Source: Pantoea sp. Lij88 (GTDB lineage: Bacteria > Pseudomonadota > Gammaproteobacteria > Enterobacterales > Enterobacteriaceae). From it: a stretch of DNA of 64,000 nucleotides. Shown here in pieces: positions 30,508 to 38,552 of this stretch (the stretch's first letter is position 1; each line of letters opens with the position of its first letter). The stretch lies in contig NZ_CP118269.1 in NCBI RefSeq assembly GCF_030062155.1, positions 3,348,001-3,412,000 of the forward strand, written 5' to 3'. The notes under the pieces are model-generated. The model was not told the DNA's origin, did not search any database, and saw only the letters and a list, made by a program, of their open reading frames with translations. The position numbers and the translations under genes were made by a program.

Positions 30508-30521
30508 TTAGGTAGCTAAAC

Positions 30522-31238
30522 ATGCAGACCCCGCACATTCTTATCGTTGAAGACGAACTGGTCACGCGTAATACCCTCAAAAGTATTTTTGAGGCGGAAG
30601 GTTATGTGGTGTATGAAGCGACTGATGGTGCTGAAATGCATCAGGTGCTGACCGACAATGACGTTAACCTGGTCATCATGGACATCAACCTGCCCGGTAA
30701 AAACGGCCTGTTGCTGGCCCGTGAACTGCGTGAGCAGGCCAATGTTGCTCTGATGTTCCTGACCGGCCGTGACAACGAAGTCGATAAAATTCTTGGTCTG
30801 GAAATTGGCGCCGACGACTACATCACCAAACCGTTTAATCCGCGTGAGCTGACGATTCGTGCCCGTAACCTGCTGTCGCGCACCATGAATCTGGCGATGC
30901 CAGGTGAAGAGCGCCGTCAGGTAGAAAGCTACAAATTCAATGGCTGGGAGCTGGATATCAACAGCCGCTCACTGATCAATCCAAACGGCGAGCATTACAA
31001 ACTGCCTCGCAGTGAGTTCCGCGCCATGCTGCACTTCTGCGAAAATCCGGGCAAAATTCAGACCCGTGCCGATCTGCTGAAGAAAATGACCGGCCGCGAT
31101 CTTAAGCCACACGATCGTACCGTCGATGTCACCATCCGTCGTATCCGTAAGCATTTCGAATCCACGCCGGACACGCCAGAGATCATCGCCACCATTCATG
31201 GTGAAGGTTATCGCTTCTGCGGCGACCTGCACGACTAA
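30522..31238 (+). CDS. arcA: Two-component response regulator ArcA
   Basis: OmpR-type response regulator that, phosphorylated by ArcB, represses aerobic respiratory genes when oxygen is low. It has 238 residues, the E. coli length, and is nearly identical. The phosphoacceptor is D54 (VIMDINLPG), the acidic pocket is E10-D11 and the conserved lysine is in [10 protein letters not shown] near 105. The C-terminal winged helix ends in [13 protein letters not shown]. It is monocistronic between an FNR-controlled 5' region and a strong terminator. Confidence 0.99.
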   Translation: MQTPHILIVEDELVTRNTLKSIFEAEGYVVYEATDGAEMHQVLTDNDVNLVIMDINLPGKNGLLLARELREQANVALMFLTGRDNEVDKILGLEIGADDYITKPFNPRELTIRARNLLSRTMNLAMPGEERRQVESYKFNGWELDINSRSLINPNGEHYKLPRSEFRAMLHFCENPGKIQTRADLLKKMTGRDLKPHDRTVDVTIRRIRKHFESTPDTPEIIATIHGEGYRFCGDLHD

Positions 31239-31260
31239 GCCGTGCCCGATGCAGCAAATA

Positions 31261-31289
31261 AAAAAACGCCCCTGCGGGCGTTTTTTTTT
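31261..31289. terminator. Bidirectional terminator between arcA and creA
   Basis: Stem ACGCCC/GGGCGT with loop CTGC (31266-31281) between runs of A and nine T. It lies between the stops of convergent arcA and creA and has a U tract for each. Confidence 0.93.
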
Positions 31290-31310
31290 GTGCTCAGTAT
31301 GACGACAGCA

Positions 31311-31784
31311 TTAGTGCCACGGCATAATCGGCACGGCGCTGAGCGCATTTTTCGGAGAGCCATCGACCACTTTATCGGAGTAGGTCAGGTAAACCAGAGC
31401 GTTGCGCTTTTTGTCGAAGAAGCGTACAACCTGCAGCTTCTTGAAGATCAGAGAGGTGCGCTGGCGGAATACCACCTCACCCTCTGCTTTGCCCTGCGCA
31501 ATTTTATCACTCAGTTCCACCGGCCCCACCTGCTGACAGGAAATCGCGGCATCAGAGGTATCCTCTGCCAGACCCAGTCCGCCTTTAATACCCCCGGTTT
31601 TCGCCCGGCTGATATAACAGGTTACATTTTTAACGTCCGGGTCATCGAAAGCTTCAACGACAATTTTATGGTCAGGCCCGAATATCTTGAACACCGTATC
31701 AACAGAGCCAATCTGTTCGGCAAAGAGCGGGCTGGAAAAGGTCAGCGTGGTCAGCGCAGCGATCATGAGACGACTTATTGTCAT
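31311..31784 (-). CDS. creA: CreA family periplasmic protein
   Basis: Small periplasmic protein of unknown function, 157 residues as in E. coli. The start at 31784 gives a signal peptide ([22 protein letters not shown], cut before EQIGSVDT). The 71-residue upstream extension of the ORF would hide the signal and overlap rob, so it is rejected. Two Cys near residues 57 and 84 could form a disulfide. The creBCD genes that follow creA in E. coli are absent; arcA comes next. Confidence 0.92.
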   Translation of the reverse strand: MTISRLMIAALTTLTFSSPLFAEQIGSVDTVFKIFGPDHKIVVEAFDDPDVKNVTCYISRAKTGGIKGGLGLAEDTSDAAISCQQVGPVELSDKIAQGKAEGEVVFRQRTSLIFKKLQVVRFFDKKRNALVYLTYSDKVVDGSPKNALSAVPIMPWH

Positions 31785-31977
31785 GGAGTTACCATTGCAA
31801 ATGGAATAGATGAGAATGTAATGTACTGTTAATTGAATCAATGACCAAACCAAAACGGGTTTCAGCCCGTACTGATTTAGCACAACCTTCCCCGAGAAAC
31901 GTCCCGCGTCTTTTGAGCAATGAGTGCTAATATTCTTCGAATGCTTTAGCTGTACCACCAGAGTATGAGGATGTTTT

Positions 31978-32862
31978 ATGGACCAAGCCGGTATCATTCG
32001 CGATTTGCTTGTCTGGCTGGAGAGCCATCTGGATCAACCCCTTTCACTGGACAACGTTGCCCAGAAAGCCGGTTACTCTAAATGGCATTTACAGAGGATG
32101 TTCAAAGACGTGACCGGACACGCAATCGGCGCCTATATCCGTGCCCGTCGTCTGTCTAAGGCCGCCGTGGCGCTGCGCCTGACCAGCCGCCCGATTCTGG
32201 ACATCGCACTTCAGTATCGTTTTGATTCACAACAGACTTTTACTCGCGCATTCAAGAAACAGTTTGCTCAGACACCGGCCTGGTATCGTCGCTCTTCCGA
32301 CTGGAACTCCTTCGGTATTCGTCCCCCGATTCGTCTGGATAATGAGACACAGCCGGAACCGGCTTATGTCACCCTGCCGGAAACGGTACTGGTGGGACAG
32401 ACCCAGAGCTACACCTGTATTCTGGAGCAGATTTCCAGCTACCGCGACGAAATGCGTCTGCACTTCTGGAAGCAGTTCCTGCTGGAAACGGACACGGTGC
32501 CGCCGGTGCTGTATGGCCTGCATCAGGTGCGAGCCAGCCAGGAAAAAGAGGATGAGCAGGAGATTCTCTACACCACGGCAGTACCGGCTGACAGCGCGGT
32601 CAATCTGCATTCCGGCCAGAACGTTATTCTGGAAGCGGGCGATTACGTGCAGTTCACCTATACCGGTCCGCGCGTCGATCTGCAGGAATTTATCCTGCTG
32701 CTCTACGGCACCTGCATGCCAACGCTGGGACTGACCCGCCGTGAGGGACAGGATATCGAACGCTTTTATACCCATGGTGGTAAAAAACGCAGTGAGCCGC
32801 CGACTGAGATCCGTTGCGAATATCTGATTCCGATTCGCCGTCAGCAGGCCGAAGCCAGCTAA
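31978..32862 (+). CDS. rob: AraC/XylS-family regulator Rob
   Basis: Transcription factor of the MarA/SoxS/Rob regulon (antibiotic, solvent and superoxide resistance), 294 residues (289 in E. coli). The N-terminal AraC DNA-binding domain with two helix-turn-helices covers about 1-105 (motif [21 protein letters not shown]). The C-terminal GyrI-like domain (about 120-285) binds ligands and sequesters the protein. It is divergent from creA and convergent with gpmB. Confidence 0.97.
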   Translation: MDQAGIIRDLLVWLESHLDQPLSLDNVAQKAGYSKWHLQRMFKDVTGHAIGAYIRARRLSKAAVALRLTSRPILDIALQYRFDSQQTFTRAFKKQFAQTPAWYRRSSDWNSFGIRPPIRLDNETQPEPAYVTLPETVLVGQTQSYTCILEQISSYRDEMRLHFWKQFLLETDTVPPVLYGLHQVRASQEKEDEQEILYTTAVPADSAVNLHSGQNVILEAGDYVQFTYTGPRVDLQEFILLLYGTCMPTLGLTRREGQDIERFYTHGGKKRSEPPTEIRCEYLIPIRRQQAEAS

Positions 32863-32865
32863 GTG

Positions 32866-32896
32866 TCAGACTGCCGTCATCGCGACGGCAGTCTGA
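32866..32896 (+). terminator. Long hairpin between rob and gpmB
   Basis: Thirteen-bp perfect stem TCAGACTGCCGTC/GACGGCAGTCTGA with loop ATCGC, starting 4 bp past the rob stop and ending 6 bp before the gpmB stop. No U tract on either side. It probably blocks readthrough between the convergent genes or protects 3' ends. Confidence 0.6.
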
Positions 32897-32902
32897 GTGC
32901 AA

Positions 32903-33550
32903 TCAGCGTTGCAGCTCGTCGAGCGAGGGCGCATCCAGATGGGAAATATCTCCCGCCATCTCCACAATCCAGCCTTTTGCCAGCCAGGCACTCTCCTGAT
33001 AATCCACCCGTGAGAGTGAGCAGTTGCGCAGACGCAGGCGACGTTCCGCATAGGCGGGCAGACCCAGAATCGTGCTGACCAGCGACCCCAGCGCCATGCC
33101 GTGACTGACCAGCAGCGGACGACTTCCGGCAGGCAGATCGAGACAGGCATTCAGCGCGGCGTGCATGCGCGTTGCCATCTCCGTCATCGACTCCCCTTCA
33201 GGAATGCGGCCGCCTTCGGTGCCGTTGACCAGCGTGGCGCGCCACGCCTCTTCTTCCGCCGTTAAGCCATCCAGCGGACGCTTCTCAAGCACACCCATAT
33301 TCAGCTCACGCAACCGCGCATCCAGCGTGACTGAGCAACCGCAGGCATCCGCGATAATCTCGGCGGTGCGACGCGTGCGCCCCAGATCGCTGGCAATAAT
33401 ATGCGTGATGCCCAGATGTTTCACGCGCTCACCCACCTGCCAGGCTTGTTGCTCACCTTTTTCCGTCAGCGGACTGTCGGACTGACCCTGAATGCGGCGT
33501 TCCGCATTCCATACCGTTTCACCGTGACGAACAAGATAGACCTGTAACAT
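32903..33550 (-). CDS. gpmB: Histidine phosphatase family protein GpmB
   Basis: Phosphoglycerate-mutase-like phosphatase (YtjC), 215 residues as in E. coli. The catalytic motif is [10 protein letters not shown] (His 9, Arg 8), with further conserved Arg (about 58-60, TRRTAEI), Glu near 82 and His near 150 ([10 protein letters not shown]). It is annotated as phosphoglycerate mutase 2 in older work; activity as a general phosphatase is more likely. It is upstream of, and divergent from, yjjX. Confidence 0.93.
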   Translation of the reverse strand: MLQVYLVRHGETVWNAERRIQGQSDSPLTEKGEQQAWQVGERVKHLGITHIIASDLGRTRRTAEIIADACGCSVTLDARLRELNMGVLEKRPLDGLTAEEEAWRATLVNGTEGGRIPEGESMTEMATRMHAALNACLDLPAGSRPLLVSHGMALGSLVSTILGLPAYAERRLRLRNCSLSRVDYQESAWLAKGWIVEMAGDISHLDAPSLDELQR

Positions 33551-33679
33551 GTTAGTTTCCGTTATACTGCGACAAAAATCGCTTTAGGCACTGTCCCATC
33601 AGGCGTCCTTGTTGCAGGCAGTCCGGACACAGATAGCGCGATGGGCCAGGCTCTTAATCACCTGAGGGTTCAATCAATT

Positions 33680-34198
33680 ATGTACCATGTTGTCGCAGCC
33701 ACAACCAACCCAGCGAAGATTAACGCGATTGCTCAGGCTTTCAGCGACGTTTTCGGCGAGGGATCCTGCCATATTGAAGGGGTCGGGGTCGATAGCGGCG
33801 TTGCAGCACAACCGTTAACCCATCTCGAAACGCGAACTGGCGCACGTCAGCGCGTGATGAATGCCCGGCAGGTCCGGCCTGAAGCGGCGTTTTGGGTGGC
33901 CATTGAGGCGGGCATCGAAGATGACAGCGCATTTGCCTGGATGGTGGTGGAAAATCAGAAGCAGCGCGGCGAATCGCGTTCGGCCAGTTTTACCCTGCCG
34001 CCGGTGGTGCTGGCGGGTCTGCGCGAGGGCCGCGAACTCGGCGATGAGATGGCGCGGTTAACCGGCATCGACAATATCAAACACAAGGGTGGCGCAATCG
34101 GGGCGTTCACCAACGGCCTGCTCACCCGCTCCAGTGTCTATCATCAGGCACTGATTCTGGCGCTCTGCCCGTTCGTCCATCCGCTCTATCAGCAGTAA
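33680..34198 (+). CDS. yjjX: Inosine/xanthosine triphosphatase
   Basis: House-cleaning phosphatase acting on ITP and XTP, 172 residues. The start [17 protein letters not shown] at 33680 matches the E. coli N-terminus, with GAGG 12 bases before it. The ORF extends 13 codons upstream without support. Motifs: TTNPAKI (7-13), WVAIEAGI (about 72-79), and [20 protein letters not shown] (about 139-158). It ends exactly where trpR ends on the other strand: the two stop codons abut. Confidence 0.93.
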   Translation: MYHVVAATTNPAKINAIAQAFSDVFGEGSCHIEGVGVDSGVAAQPLTHLETRTGARQRVMNARQVRPEAAFWVAIEAGIEDDSAFAWMVVENQKQRGESRSASFTLPPVVLAGLREGRELGDEMARLTGIDNIKHKGGAIGAFTNGLLTRSSVYHQALILALCPFVHPLYQQ

Positions 34199-34519
34199 TC
34201 AGGCGCGTCCCAGACGCGCTTCCAGCCACCGTTTCAGCTCCGGCGGCGCCTCTTTCAGGCTGTTAGAGCCACGGGTAATCGTCGCAATGCCCACGCCGAG
34301 CTCATTTTTAAGCTCACGCTGGCTCATCTCGCCGTTCATTAACTCTTCGATAATTCGCAGACGGGTGCCAAACGCTTCCCGCTCATCGGGCGTCATCATC
34401 AGTTGCATCAGGGGCAGCGCATGGCCATCAGCAAAGGCCTGCTGCATCAGCACGACAAAGCGCTGCCAGCTATCTTCTGCCAGATGCGCATCGGTAGAGG
34501 GGGAATCAGAATGGGTCAT
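34199..34519 (-). CDS. trpR: Trp operon repressor
   Basis: Tryptophan-dependent repressor of trp, aroH and its own gene. It has 106 residues (108 in E. coli). The helix-turn-helix is visible as [21 protein letters not shown] (about 66-86), and the dimer helices fill the N-terminal half. A trp operator lies directly upstream (34526-34555), consistent with autoregulation. It is downstream of slt in the same direction and convergent with yjjX. Confidence 0.97.
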   Translation of the reverse strand: MTHSDSPSTDAHLAEDSWQRFVVLMQQAFADGHALPLMQLMMTPDEREAFGTRLRIIEELMNGEMSQRELKNELGVGIATITRGSNSLKEAPPELKRWLEARLGRA

Positions 34520-34525
34520 GAAGAG

Positions 34526-34555
34526 GCTTCCGTACTCACTAAAGAGTACGGAAGC
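34526..34555 (-). promoter_or_regulatory. trp operator upstream of trpR
   Basis: Perfect 12-bp arms GCTTCCGTACTC and GAGTACGGAAGC with a 6-bp spacer. The core GTACTC-N6-GAGTAC is the TrpR operator pattern (consensus GTACTAGTTAACTAGTAC). It is 7 bp before the trpR start and 10 bp past the slt stop, so its long arms could also end slt transcripts. Confidence 0.8.
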
Positions 34556-34564
34556 TTAGCACAG

Positions 34565-36484
34565 CTAGTAACGGCGATTCCACTCAGCATCTGACAGGAT
34601 CTTGTCAGGCTTGCCCATGAAGTGGCGATAGTAGGCGTCATACGCCAGCACACTCTTCACGTAACCGCGCGTTTCAGAGAACGGAATGGTCTCAATAAAC
34701 GCCACGGCGTCGAGATTGCCCGCACTGGTTTTCAGCCAGCTACGCACCCGGCCAGGACCGGCGTTGTAGGCCGCAGAGGCGAAAATCCGGTTCTGGTTGA
34801 ACTGCTGATAGACATACTCCAGATACTGCGTACCGATCTGGATATTGGTCTCCGGATCAAGCAGCTGGCTGGTATTGCTGTAGCCAGGAATGTTGTACAT
34901 CTTCACGGTATGCGCCGCCGTGGCAGGCATAATCTGCATCAGACCGCTGGCACCGACCGGGGAACGCGCTTTCGGGTTCCAGGCGCTCTCCTGACGCGAA
35001 ATCGCCATCGCATAGCTTGGCGGGATCTGCTTCACCTCGGTATTGCGTTCATAAACGCTCCGCCACGCCAGCGGGAAACGCTCTTTCAGGCTGTCCCACA
35101 TTTTAGCGGTGATCGTCGCCTGCACGCTGAGATCCCACCAGTCCTGCTCATTGGCGTAACGCGCCAGCATCTGCTGCTGCGTGTGCGTCCGGCTGCCGAT
35201 CAGATTGCTCCACTCGCTGCGGGCCAGGTTATCCAGTCCCCAGTACATCAGCTCGCGAACGCGGGCCAGTTCCGGTCCCTGGATAGTCGCGCTGTCAGGC
35301 TTCGGCGCTTCATCAATCTGCAACGGGTAGTCAACGCCCAGTCGCTGGGCCGCCACCATCGGATAGAAACCGCGCTCCTTCATCAGCTTGCGCAGGATCT
35401 CTTCGGCTTCCTCTTTGCGGTCTTTTTCAAACAGCAGATCGGCCTGCCAGTACTGCCACTCATCTTTCTCTTTGGCTTCCAGCGGCAGACGGGCGATCCA
35501 GGTGTTCAGGCCGCGTCGGTCATGCTGAGAGAGCGCCAGTCGCACCCGGCGTTCCACCAGCGCGGTAGATTCACTGTTCATCACCACCGCATCGCGCCAG
35601 CGCGACTGCTCAGAGGTGAGATCGCTGCCCATCATCCGCCAGACCACAATCTCCTTCAGCGCCTGCTCATCTTCCGGCCCCATCTTCTGCGCCCGGACCA
35701 GAATCGGAATCAGGCTGCGGGCATTTTCCATGTCCTGCCGTGCCACACGCGTAAAGGCGTAAATCGTGGCCTGACGGGTGAAGTCGGTTGGCCCGACGGC
35801 GCTGGCAAAGGAGCTGACCGTTAACGGGTCCTGCTGCAGGGTCTGTATCGCGTCAGACATGGTCTGATAATCGGCAGGCAGCGTTTTCGCCAGATAGCTC
35901 ACCAGACTGTCATTGCCGGCTTTCATCGCCAGCCGGATACGTTCCAGGATAGTAATGGGCGATATCTGACCGGAAGCCTGCCAGACCGAGAAGAGCTTAT
36001 CGCAGTCCGCGGGCAATGCCGTGCCGCGCAGCCAGATCTGTTTCGCGCCATCAAACGCGGCCTGCTGCTGCCCGGTGGCCCATTTGGCGTAATACCAGTT
36101 ACAGCGCGCCTGCACCGGTTTGGGTTCGGTCGGGCTGAAGTTCAGCACGCCCTGCCAGTCCTGCCGGTAAGCCAGCACATTGATAAAGCGGGTACTGAGC
36201 GATCGCGCCGGTGGCAACGTCGGATACTGGCGAATAAAGTTCTGCACCGCCAGGGTGGTCTCCTGATCGAGATCCTGAGCCAGCAGGCGATACTGCAGAT
36301 AAGGATAGAGCGGATAGTCCTGTAGCGTGGGCAACAGCTGATCCACGGTAGCCATCTGGTTACTGTCCCAGGCCTGTTTAATTTGTTGATAACGTTGCCG
36401 TTGTTGATCAAGCGAATCGGCCCATGCGCTGCTGGCCGAACCGACCAGGCAGATCCCTATCATCCAGTTACGCCACTTCACCAC
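34565..36484 (-). CDS. slt: Soluble lytic murein transglycosylase (Slt70)
   Basis: Periplasmic lytic transglycosylase cleaving peptidoglycan to 1,6-anhydromuropeptides, 639 residues (645 in E. coli). The start is a GTG (GTGGTGAAGTGG) behind GAGGAG; the N-terminus is a signal peptide cut near SSAWA-DSLD. The helical superhelix fills about residues 25-450. The SLT catalytic domain follows, with the catalytic Glu in ISRQESAWNPKA and the motifs GLMQIMPATA and AYNAGPGRV. It precedes trpR as in E. coli. Confidence 0.96.
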   Translation of the reverse strand: MVKWRNWMIGICLVGSASSAWADSLDQQRQRYQQIKQAWDSNQMATVDQLLPTLQDYPLYPYLQYRLLAQDLDQETTLAVQNFIRQYPTLPPARSLSTRFINVLAYRQDWQGVLNFSPTEPKPVQARCNWYYAKWATGQQQAAFDGAKQIWLRGTALPADCDKLFSVWQASGQISPITILERIRLAMKAGNDSLVSYLAKTLPADYQTMSDAIQTLQQDPLTVSSFASAVGPTDFTRQATIYAFTRVARQDMENARSLIPILVRAQKMGPEDEQALKEIVVWRMMGSDLTSEQSRWRDAVVMNSESTALVERRVRLALSQHDRRGLNTWIARLPLEAKEKDEWQYWQADLLFEKDRKEEAEEILRKLMKERGFYPMVAAQRLGVDYPLQIDEAPKPDSATIQGPELARVRELMYWGLDNLARSEWSNLIGSRTHTQQQMLARYANEQDWWDLSVQATITAKMWDSLKERFPLAWRSVYERNTEVKQIPPSYAMAISRQESAWNPKARSPVGASGLMQIMPATAAHTVKMYNIPGYSNTSQLLDPETNIQIGTQYLEYVYQQFNQNRIFASAAYNAGPGRVRSWLKTSAGNLDAVAFIETIPFSETRGYVKSVLAYDAYYRHFMGKPDKILSDAEWNRRY

Positions 36485-36595
36485 GTAAATCTCCTCTGTT
36501 GCTGGGGCCGGCGAGTTGCCAGACAGTCTTCATGCTAACCGGGCCACCGGACTCTTGCCATGTTCTTCACAAAATTTACGCACACAGACATTAAA

Positions 36596-36634
36596 CGCAC
36601 CGTCATTGCTCAGCGTGCGCGCCGTGATTGTGCA
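36596..36634 (+). promoter_or_regulatory. Two NtrC-like sites upstream of atzF
   Basis: Two degenerate matches to the NtrC consensus TGCAC-N7-GTGCA lie exactly 22 bp apart: CGCAC-N7-GCTCA (36596-36612, 7 of 10) and CGCGC-N7-GTGCA (36618-36634, 8 of 10). Their centres are about 120 and 98 bp before the predicted start of transcription, the usual enhancer distance. Each match is imperfect; the spacing and context make it plausible. Confidence 0.45.
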
Positions 36635-36697
36635 AATTATCATCAGAAAATCTTATCACTGAACGTATTAAACAGTTGAATCATCGCGTTAAAAAAG

Positions 36698-36713
36698 TGG
36701 CACAGCCTTTGCT
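36698..36713 (+). promoter_or_regulatory. Sigma-54 promoter of the urea module
   Basis: TGGCAC-N5-TTGCT, a full match to the -24/-12 consensus (GG at 36699-36700, GC at 36711-36712). Transcription would start near 36724, about 30 bp before the atzF ATG. Sigma-54 and NtrC control is common for nitrogen source genes. The gap 36485-36753 has no gene. Confidence 0.85.
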
Positions 36714-36718
36714 CTGTT

Positions 36719-36748
36719 GAATTCCATCTTGTATACCAGCTGGAATTC
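36719..36748 (+). promoter_or_regulatory. Symmetric 30-bp palindrome over the atzF transcription start
   Basis: GAATTCCA (36719-36726), GTATAC (36731-36736) and TGGAATTC (36741-36748) are all centred on the same point. The core TTGTATACCA resembles operators of the FCD-type GntR family (for example TGGTATACCA of UxuR). It covers the predicted start site and ends 6 bp before the ATG, a good place for a repressor. The likely partner is the GntR protein encoded at 42180. Confidence 0.65.
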
Positions 36749-36753
36749 TTCTT

Positions 36754-38550
36754 ATGACTTCAACCCTCGGCCTGACGCTTCCCGCCTGGCAGCAGCGCTA
36801 TCAGCAGGCGCCGCAACAGATTAGTTCGCTGCTGAGCGCCCACCTGGCGGCTCTCGATACGCACGATAATGCCTGGATCTATCTGGCGACCCCGGAACAG
36901 TTAGCGGCACAGATTGAACCGCTGCTGGCGGACTATCAGCGCGATCCCGGCTCACTGCCGCTGTTTGGTGTCCCCTTCGCCGTTAAAGACAACATCGATG
37001 TGGCGGGCTGGCCGACCAGCGCCGCCTGCCCGGCCTTTACCTATACCGCCAGCGAAGATGCGGTCGCCGTCGCCCGGCTGAAAGCCGCTGGTGCCGTCGT
37101 CATTGGCAAAACCAACCTCGATCAGTTCGCGACCGGTCTGGTGGGCACCCGCTCGCCGTTTGGCGCGGTCAGTAACACCTTTGACGCTGATTATGTCAGC
37201 GGCGGCTCCAGCTCCGGCTCGGCATCAGTGCTGGCGCGCGGGCTGGTCGCCTTTTCACTCGGCACCGATACCGCCGGTTCGGGCCGCGTGCCGGCGGGCT
37301 TCAACAATATTGTCGGACTGAAGCCAACCAAGGGCTGGTTCTCTGCACGCGGCGTGGTGCCGGCCTGCCGCCTCAACGACACCATTTCGGTGTTTGCCCT
37401 GACGGCAGAAGATGCGTTCAGCGTCGCCAGCGTCATCGGTGGCTACGATGCCGGTGACGCCTATTCGCGCATCAATCCGCGCACCGCCCCGGCTAGCCTG
37501 CCGGTTCATCCCCATTTTGCTGTCCCGGCGAATCCGGAGTTCTTTGATGATGCCGCCGCCGAAGCGGCCTGGGATCAGGCACTGGAAGCGCTGCAGGCGG
37601 GCGGCGCGACGCTGCACCCCATCGACTTCACCCCATTCCGGAAGCTGGCTGAACAGCTCTATTACGGCGCCTGGGTCGCCGAACGCACGGCGGCGGTGGG
37701 CGCTATGCTCGATCGTCCGGCGGAGATGGACCCGGTCGTGTATGAGATCGTTGCAAGCGGCCTGAAATACAGCGCGGTTGATGCCTGGAAAGCCGAATAT
37801 CTGCGCGCCGAACTGACGCGCCAGATTCAGGAGACGCTGGCAAAGTTTGATGCGCTGGTGGTGCCAACCTCGCCCACCATCCACACCCTGGAAGAGATGA
37901 AGCAGGAGCCGATTCACTTCAACTCGCAGTTCGGCACCTACACCAACTTCACAAATCTCGCCGACCTCTCTGCCCTGGCGCTGCCCGCGCCGTTCCGCAA
38001 CGACGATCTTCCGGCAGGCATCACGCTGATTGCACCGGCCTGGCACGATCGGGCGCTGGCGGAGTTTGGCATTCGCTGGCAGCAGCAGCTCGCTCTGCCG
38101 CTGGGCGCGACCGGTCAGCCCTGCCCGGCCCGTCGCGCCACGCTGCCTGCCTCACCTGACCACGTCCGGCTGGCGGTGGTCGGTGCGCATCTCACCGGGA
38201 TGCCGCTTAATTTCCAGCTCACCGAACGCAATGCCGTCTGGGTTGAAGAGACAAAGACCGCACCACACTACCGCCTCTTCGCCCTGCTGGAGGGCGCGAT
38301 CAAAAAGCCCGGCCTGATGCGTGATGACCAGGGAGCGGCGATCACCGTGGAGCTGTGGGATATCCCGCTGGCGCGCTTTGGCGAGTTTGTAGCGGAGATC
38401 CCTGCACCGCTGGGCATTGGCAGCCTGACACTGGCCGATGGCCGGGTGGTTAAAGGCTTTATCTGCGAAGGCTCAGCGCTGAAGACCGCGCTGGAAATCA
38501 CTGAAACGGGCGGCTGGCGCAACTGGCTGGCATCACAGGGGAGTCACTGA
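36754..38550 (+). CDS. atzF: Allophanate hydrolase
   Basis: Splits allophanate into ammonium and CO2, the second step of urease-free urea breakdown. It has 598 residues, the usual length. The N-terminal amidase-signature domain carries the Ser-cisSer-Lys triad: K78 in AVKDNID, the serines of GGSSSGSA (150-157) and the nucleophile S176 in DTAGSGRVPA. The C-terminal domain (about 470-590) is the allophanate-hydrolase-specific part (VVGAHLTGMPLN and GEFVAEIPAPLGIGSLTL). It is the first gene behind the sigma-54 promoter and is two bases before uca. Confidence 0.95.
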   Translation: MTSTLGLTLPAWQQRYQQAPQQISSLLSAHLAALDTHDNAWIYLATPEQLAAQIEPLLADYQRDPGSLPLFGVPFAVKDNIDVAGWPTSAACPAFTYTASEDAVAVARLKAAGAVVIGKTNLDQFATGLVGTRSPFGAVSNTFDADYVSGGSSSGSASVLARGLVAFSLGTDTAGSGRVPAGFNNIVGLKPTKGWFSARGVVPACRLNDTISVFALTAEDAFSVASVIGGYDAGDAYSRINPRTAPASLPVHPHFAVPANPEFFDDAAAEAAWDQALEALQAGGATLHPIDFTPFRKLAEQLYYGAWVAERTAAVGAMLDRPAEMDPVVYEIVASGLKYSAVDAWKAEYLRAELTRQIQETLAKFDALVVPTSPTIHTLEEMKQEPIHFNSQFGTYTNFTNLADLSALALPAPFRNDDLPAGITLIAPAWHDRALAEFGIRWQQQLALPLGATGQPCPARRATLPASPDHVRLAVVGAHLTGMPLNFQLTERNAVWVEETKTAPHYRLFALLEGAIKKPGLMRDDQGAAITVELWDIPLARFGEFVAEIPAPLGIGSLTLADGRVVKGFICEGSALKTALEITETGGWRNWLASQGSH

Positions 38551-38552
38551 TC

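Noticed and set aside
30414..30515. A 33-codon ORF directly upstream of arcA, and a 9-codon Cys-containing ORF at 30267
   Set aside because: Neither has a ribosome-binding site. The first runs through the inverted repeat before arcA and has no likeness to a known leader peptide. They are probably chance.
36485..36753. Guanidine-I riboswitch or cgdAB-like genes near the urea carboxylase
   Set aside because: The gap before atzF is taken up by a sigma-54 promoter and palindrome, and no DUF1989-type genes are in the row, so the guanidine carboxylase reading is less likely.
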